From the IMG/VR virus record IMGVR_UViG_3300035698_009004, positions 1-38,195 of that record: a stretch of DNA of 38,195 nt; one strand, given 5' to 3'. The position numbers were made by a program, and so were the translations under genes. Shown one piece after another: positions 7,281 to 14,964 of this stretch; within the stretch, counting starts at the first letter, position 1; every line of letters starts with the position of its first letter. Below the pieces are notes generated by a model. It worked only from the letters and a program-made list of their open reading frames with translations, searched no databases and was not told the origin of the DNA. The stretch comes from a virus.

Positions 7281-7514
7281 CTAGCTTTCATCAAAAATCC
7301 TTTTACTGAAATGAATTTTTAGAGATTCTTGTTTCTTATCTGAAATATTAGAATACTCACCGGACTTTCTATCTACATGAACATAATCCACTCCCGACTC
7401 AACTCGGTACTTTAATCTCCGGACTTCTGCACCGGAAACGGCTTCCCGAATAAGAGACGTGATTTCCCGCAAAGCTTCTGCTAACGCTGTTACTAAATTA
7501 ACGGGCGTGGCCAT
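7281..7514 (-). CDS. Hypothetical protein downstream of holin-like gene, 77 aa
   Basis: The last gene of the late operon. Its ATG overlaps the stop of the holin-like gene by one base (TAATG), indicating translational coupling. The N-terminal half is a helix (VTALAEALREITSLIREAV), the rest polar. There is no signal peptide, so I see no support for a spanin or endolysin. It may belong to the lysis module by position only. Confidence 0.6.
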   Translation of the reverse strand: MATPVNLVTALAEALREITSLIREAVSGAEVRRLKYRVESGVDYVHVDRKSGEYSNISDKKQESLKIHFSKRIFDES

Positions 7515-7750
7515 TACTTATTCCTGTTCTTAAGCCAGTTAGCAACACCGACAAGAACGCCTGTCACGGCCGGGACGATAGCATAATACGCCGTGATGAT
7601 TAATTGCGGCGTACAATCCGTTGTAATTGTTTCAGAGCAGGCCGTGGGTTTGAAGTTTGTCATTGCTTCGACAATACCTAAAACAACGATAGCTGATAAC
7701 CCTGTTAAGAAACCTAGAATACCTTTCTTGAACGTGATGAAAAAATTCAT
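7514..7750 (-). CDS. Probable holin
   Basis: A 78-residue protein with two hydrophobic helices (about residues 9-28 and 50-70) separated by a polar loop with two cysteines (ACSETITTDC), and a basic C-terminus (NWLKNRNK). Size, two membrane segments and charged end fit the class II holin layout, and it sits at the distal end of the late operon. No endolysin is recognisable next to it. A very strong ribosome binding site (AAGGAGGGG) precedes the ATG, and the start overlaps the previous gene by four bases. Confidence 0.6.
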   Translation of the reverse strand: MNFFITFKKGILGFLTGLSAIVVLGIVEAMTNFKPTACSETITTDCTPQLIITAYYAIVPAVTGVLVGVANWLKNRNK

Positions 7751-7953
7751 GTTTCCCCTCCTTGTTTATTTTGATCTATTTCAATAGCCAACTTGGCTAA
7801 CATTACATCAACAGATGCCATTTCAATATTTTCTTTCGTTTCAATCATTTTTCTTAATGACCGTCTGAAAGAAGCATGTTCAATGATCTCAAAGAAAACA
7901 TGTTCAAATACTTCCATCTGTTCATCATTGGTTAATACTTTTATGTTTGTCAT
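7747..7953 (-). CDS. Hypothetical protein, 68 aa
   Basis: Helical, acidic-to-neutral small protein (for example FEHVFFEIIEHASFRRSL) with a ribosome binding site AGGAG before its ATG and a four-base overlap with the holin-like gene. Position between the fibre-like gene and the holin suggests a late-expressed accessory protein. No motif recognised. Confidence 0.6.
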   Translation of the reverse strand: MTNIKVLTNDEQMEVFEHVFFEIIEHASFRRSLRKMIETKENIEMASVDVMLAKLAIEIDQNKQGGET

Positions 7954-7974
7954 TCCGACTCCTGTTCTTTACCA

Positions 7975-8925
7975 TTAACTTCCTATTAAAACAATAGCTC
8001 CGACAGCCACGACAACGCCTATAGTTGAGGATTTTACACCTATTGTTATGTCATACGTTGTTCCGTCACTCAATCCGGAAACATCGATCGTGTTCGCTGT
8101 AACCCATCCAGGAACGCTGGTGCTCGTCGTTGTAACTGTAGATGCTTGACCGCCAACGTCAACATTTAAAGTTCCTGTTCCGCTACAATACATTCTTGCT
8201 TGAATTGTGATTGTATTAACAGAAGCAAACTTCTTGAATTTACCTCTTAGAAATGTTCCGTAAGATGTTCGATCATTCAAATAATATTCGTATGAGTTAC
8301 CAATTTTTTGATATGCCTGGTTCGGGTTATTATCAGTACCTTCATACCATCCCATATCGTCTGCTGTATAGTCTCCTTCTCTAGGGAAATGAGATAGAAG
8401 AATATTGCTGTACGCAGAAATAGGCAGGGCCCATGTCGGTGCTGCTGCACCGTTTGATTTTAAATACTTTCCGTCGGCTGGTGCGAGAGTTGAAATAACA
8501 CCGGTAGCTGAAAAGTAAAGAACATATCCTACAGTCGTAGAGCTAAAATCAGATCCGAGACCGCCGTTCGCTTCAGCAAGAACACCTGTTACATTACCTA
8601 ACGCAATATAATATGTACCTTCTTGACCGTCTAACGTATCAGCATCTTTACCTGTCAGCGTGTCTGGAATATTCACCAAAGGAAGCGTACCGGCAGTACT
8701 AGGAACGTTCGGCAATGATGTAATTGCCGAACCGGAAACTTTACTCGCCGTTGTTATCTGCGCTAGTTTAGTATCGACAATGCCCGCGGTTGCGGACACC
8801 TTCGCGTTGGTGATTAATAAAGAAGAGTCGGTTCCTAATTCTACGGCCGCCCAATTCGCCTGTATCTGCCCAGGAGCATTTATTAATAACCCATCGGCTT
8901 CCGGTAATAGTTTATTCCATGCCAC
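7975..8925 (-). CDS. Tail fibre-like protein
   Basis: A 316-residue protein starting MAWNKLLPEADGL, rich in Gly, Thr, Ser and Ala with predicted beta structure. It contains GKDADTLDGQEG, the DADTLDG-type motif common in tail fibre and collar proteins, and GKYLKSNGAAAPTW, another pattern common in fibre shafts. The C-terminal third is a beta-rich domain that may be the receptor-binding or trimerising tip. It lies downstream of the tail-tip gene, the usual place for fibres. It lacks a poly-serine tract. Receptor unknown. Confidence 0.65.
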   Translation of the reverse strand: MAWNKLLPEADGLLINAPGQIQANWAAVELGTDSSLLITNAKVSATAGIVDTKLAQITTASKVSGSAITSLPNVPSTAGTLPLVNIPDTLTGKDADTLDGQEGTYYIALGNVTGVLAEANGGLGSDFSSTTVGYVLYFSATGVISTLAPADGKYLKSNGAAAPTWALPISAYSNILLSHFPREGDYTADDMGWYEGTDNNPNQAYQKIGNSYEYYLNDRTSYGTFLRGKFKKFASVNTITIQARMYCSGTGTLNVDVGGQASTVTTTSTSVPGWVTANTIDVSGLSDGTTYDITIGVKSSTIGVVVAVGAIVLIGS

Positions 8926-8928
8926 AGA

Positions 8929-9228
8929 TTATCTCCTTTTGTTTTTCTTCTTTTTCGGTACTGCTTTTTTCTTGGTTTCAGTAATAAGTTTTTTAAGGTC
9001 AATTAATTTAACGCCGTGATCTTTTAACGTTTCAACCCAGCAGACCGGGTGCATATCAATCCGTTGCGCGTAATTATCAGCTGATTCTTTGTTGTAAAAA
9101 ATTTGTGGGACTTTATCAAAAACTTGTTGCATTATCATAGCCGCACATACTTGGACATAACACACATCTACGATTGGTTGTTTGCATCGTCCGCAAACGG
9201 GGATTTCAACTTTGTTTTCAGAACTCAT
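8929..9228 (-). CDS. Hypothetical protein with Cys cluster and Lys-rich tail
   Basis: 99 residues. CGRC near the N-terminus, with further Cys at CYVQVC and CWVE, could bind zinc. The C-terminus is very basic (KKKAVPKKKKNKRR). The ribosome binding site AAAGGAG precedes the ATG, and the start overlaps the preceding gene by 11 bases. It lies between the tail-tip region and the fibre gene; function unknown. Confidence 0.55.
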   Translation of the reverse strand: MSSENKVEIPVCGRCKQPIVDVCYVQVCAAMIMQQVFDKVPQIFYNKESADNYAQRIDMHPVCWVETLKDHGVKLIDLKKLITETKKKAVPKKKKNKRR

Positions 9229-9463
9229 TGCTTAGCTCCTTTACTTTTTTTTCGTCTTGCCCTTTGGCAAATGTTTTTGATTGGCCTAATAAACTATTCA
9301 TTATAGGAACGCTGATTTTTGAATCAACGGAAATTGAATACGTCTTTGATGAAACGTCACCTGAAACTTCTTTATGTTTGTATAATAATATCGCGCCTTT
9401 ATACGTTCCGTTAGGGTTAATATCTATCATCAATTTCAATGGTACAACATCATGTAATTGCAT
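9218..9463 (-). CDS. Hypothetical protein, 81 aa, beta-rich
   Basis: A strong ribosome binding site (AGGAGG) precedes the ATG. The protein is mostly beta-strand pattern (KLMIDINPNGTYKGAILLY) with no cysteines. It follows the tail-tip gene by 17 bases and overlaps the next gene, so it is part of the late operon, perhaps a tail or fibre accessory. Unrecognised. Confidence 0.55.
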   Translation of the reverse strand: MQLHDVVPLKLMIDINPNGTYKGAILLYKHKEVSGDVSSKTYSISVDSKISVPIMNSLLGQSKTFAKGQDEKKVKELSNEF

Positions 9464-9480
9464 TTTAGCCTCCTATAATA

Positions 9481-12400
9481 TTATATACCATGTGCGTGAT
9501 ATGAAAAGGTTCCTGTTGCAGCAGTCGCGTCTAACTCAAGAAGTTTAACGGTGAACCCTGTTGTTGTCGGCGCAACGGTAAATTGGTGCGCTATTCCAAC
9601 ACCGCTTGTAATTGAAATATTAACTGATGGCTCAACATGGAAAGTCTTTGTAAAAGTTACTGCAACTCCGTTAGCGGCAACTGATACGGTTCCAGTATCG
9701 TTTTCGTCAACGTCCGGAAGGTCGGCTTTAATTGTAAGGTCAGAAACGAGGACCGTGGTATCAACTGAATCTCTTGTGATTGTCATTCTGATCTGGTAAT
9801 ACCGGCATTTATAATCCGCTGAAATCCATTCCTCCCAATCACTCCACGTTGCATCATCTTCAGATGTCCGGATCTCGAATGTAAGGATCCCCGGCGATTC
9901 GTCTCCAGTAAACCTTAACGTTTCACTATCGTCAAAGGCCCTGGTAGGATCCGAGTCCCATGCCAACGATTGACCAATCGATGCGATAGCCTCAATAATG
10001 ACACGTGCTTCGCAGATGTATCCGATATCTTTTACATTCGTATAATAATACCCGACCAATTCTCCGGCCGTTAATTTCATATTAGCGCCGTCTAAATAAT
10101 AATTCGTACCGGCTGTTTCTTCAAGAACACGGAATAAGAAGTCGTCGTCTGCATCCGCGGTCCATGCCCCGCCGTCTGCATGATAGGCAACGTTACCGTT
10201 TGCATGAGCGGCTGCTGATTTATCTGCCCGCCAGGAAATGTATTCTGTATCGCTTTTCGTATAATCACCTTCAAGGACAATCCAGTATTTCGTTGTAGCG
10301 TCTAAAGAAACCGCACTTGAAAAAATGAATTTATGCCATTCGGCGGTACTGTTGATCTGGCTGGCTGAAAGATGTATTGAGTGACCGATCGGTGTACCGT
10401 CCGGTTCGCCAGCGTTATCTGCTTGCAGTGTTACCCAAATAGAATCACCGCCACCGGATTGACTTGACGAAGATGAACTGGAAGAAGAAACGCTTTGTGA
10501 AGAAGAACTGGAGCTCTGTGAACTCGAACTGCTTGAACTCGAAGAAGAAGAACTCGAGGACGTTGAACTCGAGGACTGTGAGCTCGATGAACTGCTCTGA
10601 GAAGATGACGAACTACTTGACGATGAATTGCTTTGTGAACTCGAAGAACTGCTTTGCGAAGAAGAACTTGATGAAGATGAGGAAAAGGAACTCGAGGAAC
10701 TGCTTAACGAGGATGACGAGGATGAGGAGAGGATTTGTCCAGTCTCCGCTAACTTCAAACTCAGCTGTTCAACTTCAATCGCACCGACAGTTGTAAAGGA
10801 TTGTGCTAACTTATCGTTTCCGGATGTTACTTTTCTTAAGTCGTATCCGCCATCTTCTCCACTAACATAATAAATGTTTGCGTTATCAAGCCAGTTGGTT
10901 TCTTCCATATCAGTTTTAACTATGTTCTGGAATGGAATATTATCAATGGTGACAGTAGCTTGTTTTGCGGTTACTGAATAATTATTAGAGTTGTCAATCG
11001 CTTTAATCCAATAGGATTGATCTATTCCTGTTTTAATATCCCGTACACTTATTTCGTTACTTGGAATATTTGTTCTTATAACGGATCCTGAATCCCAAGA
11101 TGTGCCTTTACGGATCTCGTATCTATTAACATCAACATCGTCAACTTCCGACCAATGACAAACGATCTGATCTCGATACTTTCTAACAAGGAACGCTGTA
11201 ACGTTTGAAGGCGCTTCGTCTTTTCCAACAAGCGTAATAGAATCCGAAACAGCGCCGTCGGAAATAATGTTTTCTTTATTACGTGTTTTGATTTTGATTG
11301 TATATGTTTCACCAATTTCGAGATTAAGATTAACCCGGTAAGTTATTGCAGATCCCGGCGCTTCACCAACAGCAACGTATCCGTCACTTGCTTTCTGGAG
11401 TTCAATAACGTAACTGTCAAGGTGTTCAATCTTAGACGCGGGGGCTGTCCACGAAACGTTGATATGTGCTATGTGAACGCCGTCGTCGTTTCGCCATCCG
11501 ATCTCTGTTAAGACAATACCTGTTACATCTGTGACCGGAGTAAACGGATTCGGCGGGGACCCATAGTTCCAGGAATCAAAAGAAGACGTTGCATAGCTAT
11601 CATCGAGGATCGAACTGTTATATGCCTTGCATGTGTACTCAGCAACGCCGTACTCGACTTCTTTTATATTGTCAATAGCGAACAGTCCTGCAGTCCAATT
11701 CGGTCGGGAATGAGTAACAGAAACAACGTCGCCGGGTTCAAGAGCAAGTCCAACGACATTCGCTTGAAAACTGCACCACGTATCATTTACTTTTAATTCA
11801 TAATACGCTTTTTTAGCTAATCGCGATGCTTGTGATTGCCGGATGATTCCATGTGCCGGGATGCTTTCTGTTCGTTTCCCTCTTATTTCCTGATCAATTT
11901 CATCTTCAAAAAATTCAACTCGCTTAGGGTTCTTCGTTTCCAACGCGGATATCCATTCAACACCGATTTGGTTCGGCGTGTCTGTGGCATTGCCGTATCC
12001 GTACTTGAACGACTTTCTTATTATGTTATCTTCCGTAAAGGCAACGTTAGCGACTTGATCTGTTTTCTCAACAATGAGTTTATATTCCGCGCCGCTACGT
12101 ATTATCCCGCCGTTAAACACAATGAGCATTTTAGCTAAATTATCGAGTACGGAATGTTTTGTCTCGAGAGCAATGTCGAGGTGATATCTTGCCTCTGTAC
12201 CTCCGTCAATGGTACTGATTGATTCATCACAATATTCTGACACTGAGCCGAAAGACGCATCGTTAATATAAGAAGAAGATATTCCTGCACCGCCAAGCAC
12301 CGGACTAAGAAGCAGGTAATCTCTTATGATAGCGGCAGCGTTGCTCGAAACAGCGATCGCGTTTGTATCCCAACTTTCCGTTCCGGAATTCCACGTCTTA

Positions 12401-12996
12401 ATTTTCCGGCCTGTTACCTGGCATGTTACTTTTGGATTCCCGCTGACTTTATCGCCGGCTGTAATTGTCAACGCTAAATAAGCAACGTCTTTTAATCCGT
12501 AAACAATTCCTTCCGACCGGGAATCAACAACTTGGGATGATGAACCCGTATATGCTGTATAACTACAATTATCTAAACCAGCAATGTCTTGATCGTCAAT
12601 CTGCACATTATCAATAGTTTCGACTTCTCCGATACATAACCCTAAAAATCTTTTAACAGTCGTTTCGGGATCGGATTGCCAAATGATATTACCGCCGACA
12701 GCTAACGGCCCGCCGTAAATAATGGGGATAACACCTTCATTTGAAAAACTGTTAGTCAGTTCAGAACTTGTATATTTAGAACTATAATTTCCAAGTTTAT
12801 CTGCCGTCAAAGCTGAGTATAGCGAATACCCTACGGAAAGAGCTGTTCCCCAAGCAATAAATGGATGAAGCAAAGCAAGTTTCCATGCGGCACTCGCAAT
12901 AGCGATTATGAAACTTATAGGCTCTGCGTGTGCTTCTGGAACGAAGAAGAACATAAACAAAAGTAATAAGAATATTATGCGTCTTATTTTATACAT
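9481..12996 (-). CDS. Tail-tip / host-specificity protein (lambda J, GTA megatron-like) with internal poly-Ser
   Basis: A 1171-residue protein at the end of the M-L-K-J-like series. The N-terminus looks like a signal peptide (RRIIFLLLLFMFFFVPEAHA) followed by more hydrophobic helices to about residue 65. Residues about 80-480 match the baseplate-hub part of J-like proteins (GVIPIIYGGPLAVGG near the start; LEPGDVVSVTH near 430). Two fibronectin-III-like domains follow (about 490-690). A beta-sandwich domain is split by a Ser/Gln tract at about 757-845: one strand (VEQLSLKLAETG) lies before it and the next (SIWVTLQADNAG) after it. The C-terminal 250 residues are beta-rich and may bind the host surface. 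The start overlaps the NlpC-like gene by 13 bases. The role follows from family order; the receptor is unknown. Confidence 0.8.
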   Translation of the reverse strand: MYKIRRIIFLLLLFMFFFVPEAHAEPISFIIAIASAAWKLALLHPFIAWGTALSVGYSLYSALTADKLGNYSSKYTSSELTNSFSNEGVIPIIYGGPLAVGGNIIWQSDPETTVKRFLGLCIGEVETIDNVQIDDQDIAGLDNCSYTAYTGSSSQVVDSRSEGIVYGLKDVAYLALTITAGDKVSGNPKVTCQVTGRKIKTWNSGTESWDTNAIAVSSNAAAIIRDYLLLSPVLGGAGISSSYINDASFGSVSEYCDESISTIDGGTEARYHLDIALETKHSVLDNLAKMLIVFNGGIIRSGAEYKLIVEKTDQVANVAFTEDNIIRKSFKYGYGNATDTPNQIGVEWISALETKNPKRVEFFEDEIDQEIRGKRTESIPAHGIIRQSQASRLAKKAYYELKVNDTWCSFQANVVGLALEPGDVVSVTHSRPNWTAGLFAIDNIKEVEYGVAEYTCKAYNSSILDDSYATSSFDSWNYGSPPNPFTPVTDVTGIVLTEIGWRNDDGVHIAHINVSWTAPASKIEHLDSYVIELQKASDGYVAVGEAPGSAITYRVNLNLEIGETYTIKIKTRNKENIISDGAVSDSITLVGKDEAPSNVTAFLVRKYRDQIVCHWSEVDDVDVNRYEIRKGTSWDSGSVIRTNIPSNEISVRDIKTGIDQSYWIKAIDNSNNYSVTAKQATVTIDNIPFQNIVKTDMEETNWLDNANIYYVSGEDGGYDLRKVTSGNDKLAQSFTTVGAIEVEQLSLKLAETGQILSSSSSSSLSSSSSSFSSSSSSSSSQSSSSSSQSNSSSSSSSSSQSSSSSSQSSSSTSSSSSSSSSSSSSSQSSSSSSQSVSSSSSSSSSQSGGGDSIWVTLQADNAGEPDGTPIGHSIHLSASQINSTAEWHKFIFSSAVSLDATTKYWIVLEGDYTKSDTEYISWRADKSAAAHANGNVAYHADGGAWTADADDDFLFRVLEETAGTNYYLDGANMKLTAGELVGYYYTNVKDIGYICEARVIIEAIASIGQSLAWDSDPTRAFDDSETLRFTGDESPGILTFEIRTSEDDATWSDWEEWISADYKCRYYQIRMTITRDSVDTTVLVSDLTIKADLPDVDENDTGTVSVAANGVAVTFTKTFHVEPSVNISITSGVGIAHQFTVAPTTTGFTVKLLELDATAATGTFSYHAHGI
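10459..10728 (-). repeat. Poly-serine (Ser/Gln) tract in tail-tip protein
   Basis: About 90 codons, almost all Ser with scattered Gln, Leu, Phe, Asn and Thr, using mixed TCN and AGT/AGC codons. It lies in what looks like a loop of a beta-sandwich domain, flanked on the far side by Gly-Gly-Gly-Asp. Confidence 0.9.
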
Positions 12997-13388
12997 TTGA
13001 CCGGCCTATATCCTTTAATAAATAAAGATTTTAAGATGTCTTTTTTTCCTAAACATGACCCGTATCTCTTTGTCATGTAAAGAATTTTTTCTTTATCAAT
13101 ACACACACCTAACGCGGATATGTCTTTACTTGATTTTAATAAAACAAAATCGCCTTCTTCTAAATCGTTATACCCTATGTGATGACAGAATACACAAAGG
13201 AAAGCGTTAATACGTTTTTTATCGTTTAACGGATTACGGAACATTATTCTTTTTCCGTCGTCATAAGGATACTCAATGTTATGTATATGTCTATGATACA
13301 AATAACAAATACCCCGGCAGTCACAGCCTTGAAAATCTAGGCCGCCAAGTTTAAACGGAATACCTATTAGATCTTTTAGTTCTCTCAT
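12984..13388 (-). CDS. NlpC/P60-like tail protein (lambda K-like), possibly inactive
   Basis: 134 residues. The N-terminus (IGIPFKLGGLDFQGCDCRG) matches the NlpC/P60 catalytic-cysteine region of phage tail peptidases; Cys24 in the D-C-x-G motif is the expected nucleophile. The segment that normally carries the catalytic His (H-V-G) reads ALGVCID here, so that His appears to be missing, and no obvious replacement is placed correctly. It may therefore be a structural plug rather than a peptidoglycan hydrolase. Position between the Cys4 hub and the tail-tip gene is as in lambda L-K-J and gene transfer agents. Its ATG overlaps the hub gene's stop by four bases. Confidence 0.65.
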   Translation of the reverse strand: MRELKDLIGIPFKLGGLDFQGCDCRGICYLYHRHIHNIEYPYDDGKRIMFRNPLNDKKRINAFLCVFCHHIGYNDLEEGDFVLLKSSKDISALGVCIDKEKILYMTKRYGSCLGKKDILKSLFIKGYRPVKCIK

Positions 13389-14245
13389 GTCGTTAATGGT
13401 ATGGAATTGAATCCATGATAGTTGAGTTCGTTATTATAAACATCCTGGCACATGGTCAGCGTTTTGTCACATCCACGCCAGACCGTAAATGTATCTCCGG
13501 CCGCTACGGCGTTTGATAAAGCATAATCAAGTGTCAACTTATCCGTAGCCGCATCGAAGTCAATGACTTTACGTTTCAGCATATTATTATCTCCGGACGT
13601 ACATTCAATAACTCCATGATTCCAATAATCATCGTCTTGCGTTAAGTTGCTTGTATCAATAATCGTTGTGGTTGACCCGCCGGTCGCTGTTCCTAAAACC
13701 CTGTTGCTTGAAGCGTTCTTGTTTGCTTTACAGTACGCATCTCCGAATTTGGCATTACAGTTAATCTGGTATGGCCACCCGGTTTCAAATGAAAGGGAAC
13801 TGATGATAGGAACACAAGAAGCGTCCATTGTCGTTTGCCCGAAAAGAACGGCTTGGATAAGACCATCAAAAATTACTTTTGCGTCGTCAGCCGAAGATAA
13901 AGCATTTCTGAAAACGAGCCTGGTAACAATCCGTTTATTACGAAAGTCTTGAGCTGCTGCATACGCGCCCATAGCCTTATTTACATTATCGACTCTGTAC
14001 CCAACTGTATCAACTTCGGTATTACTCGTTTTTTTAATACCGCTACGAGAAATACTTAACGGCGTATAAGATTGAGGCGTTCCTGATAAGTATTGAAAGA
14101 AGGAGGTGCTTCGGTAATAACTGACAAAATGAAGTGTTAAATCATCTTCTTCTGTTTGACTTCCTAAATAAATATCATGAATTTCAACCGGACTGCCGGT
14201 TGCTTGCGCGATGATAGACTGTAACGTTGCTGATAAACTTAACAT
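13385..14245 (-). CDS. Tail hub protein, DUF2163/BR0599-like (lambda L-like)
   Basis: 286 residues. The C-terminal pattern GCDKTLTMCQDVYNNELNYH followed by GFNSIP is the signature of the DUF2163/BR0599 phage family. Four cysteines are placed as two pairs: NCNAKFGDAYC in the middle and GCDKTLTMC near the end. Lambda gpL binds an iron-sulfur cluster through C-terminal cysteines, and the equivalent gene transfer agent protein is a tail hub, so a similar cluster is likely. It follows the distal tail protein and overlaps the NlpC-like gene. Ribosome binding site AAAGGA before the ATG. Confidence 0.8.
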   Translation of the reverse strand: MLSLSATLQSIIAQATGSPVEIHDIYLGSQTEEDDLTLHFVSYYRSTSFFQYLSGTPQSYTPLSISRSGIKKTSNTEVDTVGYRVDNVNKAMGAYAAAQDFRNKRIVTRLVFRNALSSADDAKVIFDGLIQAVLFGQTTMDASCVPIISSLSFETGWPYQINCNAKFGDAYCKANKNASSNRVLGTATGGSTTTIIDTSNLTQDDDYWNHGVIECTSGDNNMLKRKVIDFDAATDKLTLDYALSNAVAAGDTFTVWRGCDKTLTMCQDVYNNELNYHGFNSIPLTT

Positions 14246-14260
14246 GTTATCCTTTCATTC

Positions 14261-14959
14261 TTAACTAGATGAACTCGATGAACTCGATGAAGAACTCGAA
14301 GAACTGGAACTCAATGAACTTGAAGAACTCGAAGAAGAAGAACTCGAAGAAGAAGAACTCGAGGAAGAAGAATTCCCGCTTGCCGGAACGTAAGTTGTCC
14401 ATCGAACCTGCTTTAAAGTCATTCCGGCGTGAAGCAGTTGATACGAAGCTAATTGCCGGGTAAGTGTATCATCCTTAAATCTTACCTTGTAATAATATTG
14501 ATACGTCGATAATATCGCACCGCTAGCTGGCGCTGAATTAAATGTAATATAAGATTTCTCAGTTGTAAAATTATTTGATAATGTGTACCCTGTTTCAGCG
14601 ACACCGGCAACGGAACAAGAGTTGTTTGCGGATGTATCTACTGGAAAGTTGTCTAAAAGGAATTGCGTTGTTACTCCGTCTCCGGTGCCTACTGATTCAT
14701 CTTCCGCATCCATATCGGTTTCATGCTTTACAAGAAAATGGTCGTAGGATCCTTTACGGTTAATAAAGAAGTTCCAAATAGTATCCATATTCGCTTTAGT
14801 TAAAAACTTCACTGTCAGCTTATATTCACGGAGGGGATCATCCCATAAAGCGTCGCGTCGTTCAAGACCGCTTTCCGATTCGGTAATATTCGTATTAAAC
14901 GAAATGGATTCTTCTAATCCAAACTCGGGTGTTAATGTTAAAATATCGGTATTAGCCAT
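14261..14959 (-). CDS. Distal tail protein (DUF2460-like, lambda M-like) with poly-Ser C-terminus
   Basis: 232 residues. TGDGVTTQFLLDNFP and YYYKVRFKDDTL match the DUF2460 family (gene transfer agent distal tail protein), which forms a ring between tail tube and hub. After VPASGN, at about residue 198, the rest of the protein to the stop is serine with one Leu, about 35 residues. The family does not need such a tail, so it is an addition to a normal domain. The gene starts five bases after the tape-measure stop and precedes the hub gene. Confidence 0.75.
   Translation of the reverse strand: MANTDILTLTPEFGLEESISFNTNITESESGLERRDALWDDPLREYKLTVKFLTKANMDTIWNFFINRKGSYDHFLVKHETDMDAEDESVGTGDGVTTQFLLDNFPVDTSANNSCSVAGVAETGYTLSNNFTTEKSYITFNSAPASGAILSTYQYYYKVRFKDDTLTRQLASYQLLHAGMTLKQVRWTTYVPASGNSSSSSSSSSSSSSSSSSSSLSSSSSSSSSSSSSSSS
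14264..14367 (-). repeat. Poly-serine C-terminal tail of distal tail protein
   Basis: About 35 Ser codons run directly into the TAA stop, with mixed TCN and AGT codons and one Leu. Confidence 0.92.
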
Positions 14960-14964
14960 AGTTT

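Noticed and set aside
10464-10870. Plus-strand ORFs rich in Glu/Leu and Asn/Lys opposite the tail-tip Ser tract
   Set aside because: They are the reverse complement of the TCN/AGT serine codons; no ribosome binding site, and the minus-strand gene is continuous and domain-rich.
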